Part shown: positions 5,886-7,047 of the stretch, piece after piece
Layout: every line of letters starts with the position of its first letter
Numbering within the stretch: the stretch's first letter is position 1
Origin: Candidatus Merdimorpha stercoravium
GTDB lineage: Bacteria; Bacteroidota; Bacteroidia; Flavobacteriales; UBA1820
Length of the DNA: 7,047 nt
Assembly (NCBI GenBank): GCA_018715295.1
Contig: DVLY01000104.1
Location: forward strand, 1-7,047
Direction of reading: 5' to 3'
The notes under the pieces: model-generated
Database searches by the model: none
Seen by the model: only the letters and a program-made list of their open reading frames with translations
Told to the model about the DNA's origin: nothing
Made by a program: the position numbers and the translations under genes

Positions 5886-6791
5886 TTACATTCCGAAATT
5901 GATGTAATCCTGCGGATCGACCGACGCTCCGTCGACCCACAACTCGAAACGCACCACCGGGTTCGATGTCGCACTGGCTCCCAACCCCGTGGTGGCGATC
6001 AGGTCTCCCTGGGAAACACGGTCGCCCGGATTCTTCTGGGTAAGGCCTACGTTCTTATAGACGGTGGACATGTTTCCCGGATGGCTTATCACGAGCACAT
6101 TGCCGTTCTCGGGCGTCCAGTCGCGGTAAATGACCGTTCCGGCAGCCACGGCGAAGATCGGCGTATTGGCCGGTGCCGAAAGATCGATCCAAAGATGATC
6201 GGTCGAGGGGTCGTACGGTGCGGCCATCACCGCTCCGCGCACCGGCACGGAGAGCACCTGCATCGAACGGGTGGTTACCGCAGCCTGCAAAGCCTCCATC
6301 TGCCGCTGCTCGACCTGGCGGCGGAATACCGAATCCTGTGCCGAGGCCCAGATAAACTGTTGGGCGTTTTTGGAAACCGAATCGACAAAGACCGAATCCT
6401 GCATCTTTTCCGGAGCGACATCCCCGGCCAGAATATCGCGAAGCACCGCCAGGTAGGCTTCGTTTTGCATCAGGCGTGTTTCCAGCGTATCGACCTGGGT
6501 GAGCAGACGCACCGTTTGGCGGCGCAGGGCCGGGATATCGTCGGTGATCACATACGTCTTCAGGCTGGTATAGCGCAACAGCAGGATCGTTCCCCCCACC
6601 AGCACGAGGGTAGCTACCGCCAGGAGGATGACGATGTTCATCGGGCGAAGGCGCAGGGAAAACACCTCGTGGAACATCGCTTCGTCGAAAACGATGAACT
6701 TGAAGTGATTGGTCAGCTTCCGGCGCAGACGACGACGGAAACTTTCCTTGGGTTCATTCCCGGGGTGGGATTCCTTTTTCTTAGCGGCCAT
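5886..6791 (-). CDS. Membrane-anchored LytM/M23-domain protein, probably catalytically degenerate
   Basis: This 301-residue protein has a basic cytosolic N-terminus (about 1-50, many K and R), one transmembrane helix (about 51-73), a periplasmic helical, probably coiled-coil region (about 84-175) and a C-terminal LytM (peptidase M23) domain (about 183-296). M23 enzymes cut peptidoglycan cross-bridges using zinc held by HxxxD and HxH motifs. Here HxxxD survives as H199 and D203, but the usual HLHFE reads VVRFE (279-283), losing both histidines, and the usual YxH reads YKN (245-247). Hydrolysis is thus unlikely. By analogy with inactive LytM factors such as EnvC and NlpD it may bind or activate another cell-wall enzyme; that is inference. 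The start at 6791 is chosen because the promoter lies just upstream; longer in-frame starts at 6899 and 7037 would precede it. It is first in the likely operon with GH3 and purD. Confidence 0.88.
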   Translation of the reverse strand: MAAKKKESHPGNEPKESFRRRLRRKLTNHFKFIVFDEAMFHEVFSLRLRPMNIVILLAVATLVLVGGTILLLRYTSLKTYVITDDIPALRRQTVRLLTQVDTLETRLMQNEAYLAVLRDILAGDVAPEKMQDSVFVDSVSKNAQQFIWASAQDSVFRRQVEQRQMEALQAAVTTRSMQVLSVPVRGAVMAAPYDPSTDHLWIDLSAPANTPIFAVAAGTVIYRDWTPENGNVLVISHPGNMSTVYKNVGLTQKNPGDRVSQGDLIATTGLGASATSNPVVRFELWVDGASVDPQDYINFGM

Positions 6792-6828
6792 TTCGTCTAT
6801 CGGCACAGCTTTTTCTGCCTGCCGCGTA

Positions 6829-6860
6829 CAAAGATAGTGAAAGCCGAGAGCAGAGACAAA
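6829..6860 (-). promoter_or_regulatory. Bacteroidetes-type promoter of the M23-GH3-purD operon
   Basis: On the minus strand TTTG (6860-6857), a 20-base spacer and TATCTTTG (6836-6829) match the Bacteroidetes primary-sigma consensus at every defined base. Transcription would begin near 6822, about 30 bases before the ATG at 6791. An inverted repeat GAAAAC-GAA-GTTTTC (6862-6876) sits directly upstream of the -33 box and might be a regulator site. Confidence 0.8.
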
Positions 6861-6902
6861 CGAAAACGAAGTTTTCACTTTGGTTCTGCCGAGGCGCATC
6901 CT

Positions 6903-6934
6903 GTTGCCAACTTGCCGCAAATCCCGTACCTTTA
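6903..6934 (+). promoter_or_regulatory. Candidate promoter of the right-edge secreted-protein gene
   Basis: GTTG (6903-6906), a 20-base spacer and TACCTTTA (6927-6934) match the TTTG/TAnnTTTG consensus at all but one base in each box. The start would lie near 6941, about 25 bases before the ATG. An inverted repeat TCCCGT (6922-6927) / ACGGGA (6938-6943) brackets the -7 box. Confidence 0.5.
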
Positions 6935-6965
6935 AGCACGGGAAAGACCATGCCTTGCAAACATC

Positions 6966-7047
6966 ATGAAAACATTTCCGATCGTCCTCGTACTGGTACT
7001 GTATCTTGCCGCCGGTCTCCTCTCCGCTCGAGGACAAGACACCTCCC
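6966..7047 (+). CDS. Secreted or envelope protein of unknown function, N-terminal fragment
   Basis: An ATG at 6966 opens a frame of 27 codons running off the right edge. The translation is a typical signal peptide: MK at the start, a hydrophobic core over residues 6-19, then small residues, with likely cleavage after A21 (LLSA, then RGQDTS) or after G23. The protein therefore probably leaves the cytosol. Nothing after the signal is long enough to name a family. No lipobox cysteine is visible in the 27 residues. The call is supported by a candidate promoter at the right distance and by its divergent position relative to the M23 gene. Confidence 0.6.
   Translation, partial: MKTFPIVLVLVLYLAAGLLSARGQDTS

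Noticed and set aside
4534..5907. A 457-codon plus-strand open frame across the GH3 gene
   Set aside because: It is antisense to a gene with all GH3 motifs. The translation has no recognisable family, and the frame length is explained by GC-rich codon structure.
5869..5940. Longer GH3 start at 5940
   Set aside because: It would overlap the M23 coding end, and the added residues do not look like a GH3 N-terminus. The ATG at 5868 has a good Shine-Dalgarno.
6792..7037. Longer M23 starts at 6899 or 7037
   Set aside because: Both lie upstream of a consensus promoter at 6829-6860, and the extra residues would cross the divergent promoter region and the start of the plus-strand gene.

Overview
This looks like an ordinary chromosomal segment of an anaerobic Bacteroidota, most likely order Bacteroidales. 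The GC-rich composition (clearly above 50%) would suit a Rikenellaceae/Alistipes-like genome, but that placement is a guess. The evidence is: promoters of the Bacteroidetes sigma-factor type (TTTG, about 20 bases, TAnnTTTG); mostly A-rich leaders without Shine-Dalgarno sites; a BamD-like lipoprotein N-terminus; a rubrerythrin with its rubredoxin domain at the N-terminus, as in strict anaerobes; an NhaA with a long loop; and a bacterial GH3-family enzyme. I see no mobile element, CRISPR array, tRNA, rRNA or phage gene.

Layout, left to right. Bases 1-109 are the 5' end of a minus-strand lipoprotein gene that looks like bamD and runs off the left edge. A 298-base AT-rich divergent intergenic region follows. 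On the plus strand come a rubredoxin-rubrerythrin peroxidase gene (408-962) and thioredoxin (1075-1386), separated by a terminator-like hairpin. Two tandem hairpins, one a perfect 24-bp stem, close the plus-strand block and face the convergent nhaA gene (1495-2898, minus).

The remaining genes on the minus strand form a likely operon, in transcription order: a membrane-anchored LytM/M23-domain protein (6791 to 5886), a GH3-family protein (5868 to 4345) and purD (4348 to 3062). A near-perfect Bacteroidetes promoter lies just upstream of the M23 start. The M23 and GH3 genes are 17 bases apart with a good Shine-Dalgarno, and GH3 and purD overlap by 4 bases. nhaA lies 162-163 bases further downstream and may or may not be in the same transcript. 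At the right edge a divergent plus-strand gene begins (6966 onward) and encodes a protein with a signal peptide.

Functionally the window mixes oxidative-stress defence (rubrerythrin, thioredoxin), ion and pH homeostasis (NhaA), purine synthesis (PurD) and envelope biology (BamD-like protein, LytM-domain protein). The two points most worth following up are the LytM protein, which lacks most of the usual zinc and catalytic residues and is probably a pseudo-peptidase, and the tight coupling of the functionally unassigned GH3 enzyme to purD. I found no convincing undescribed multi-gene system.
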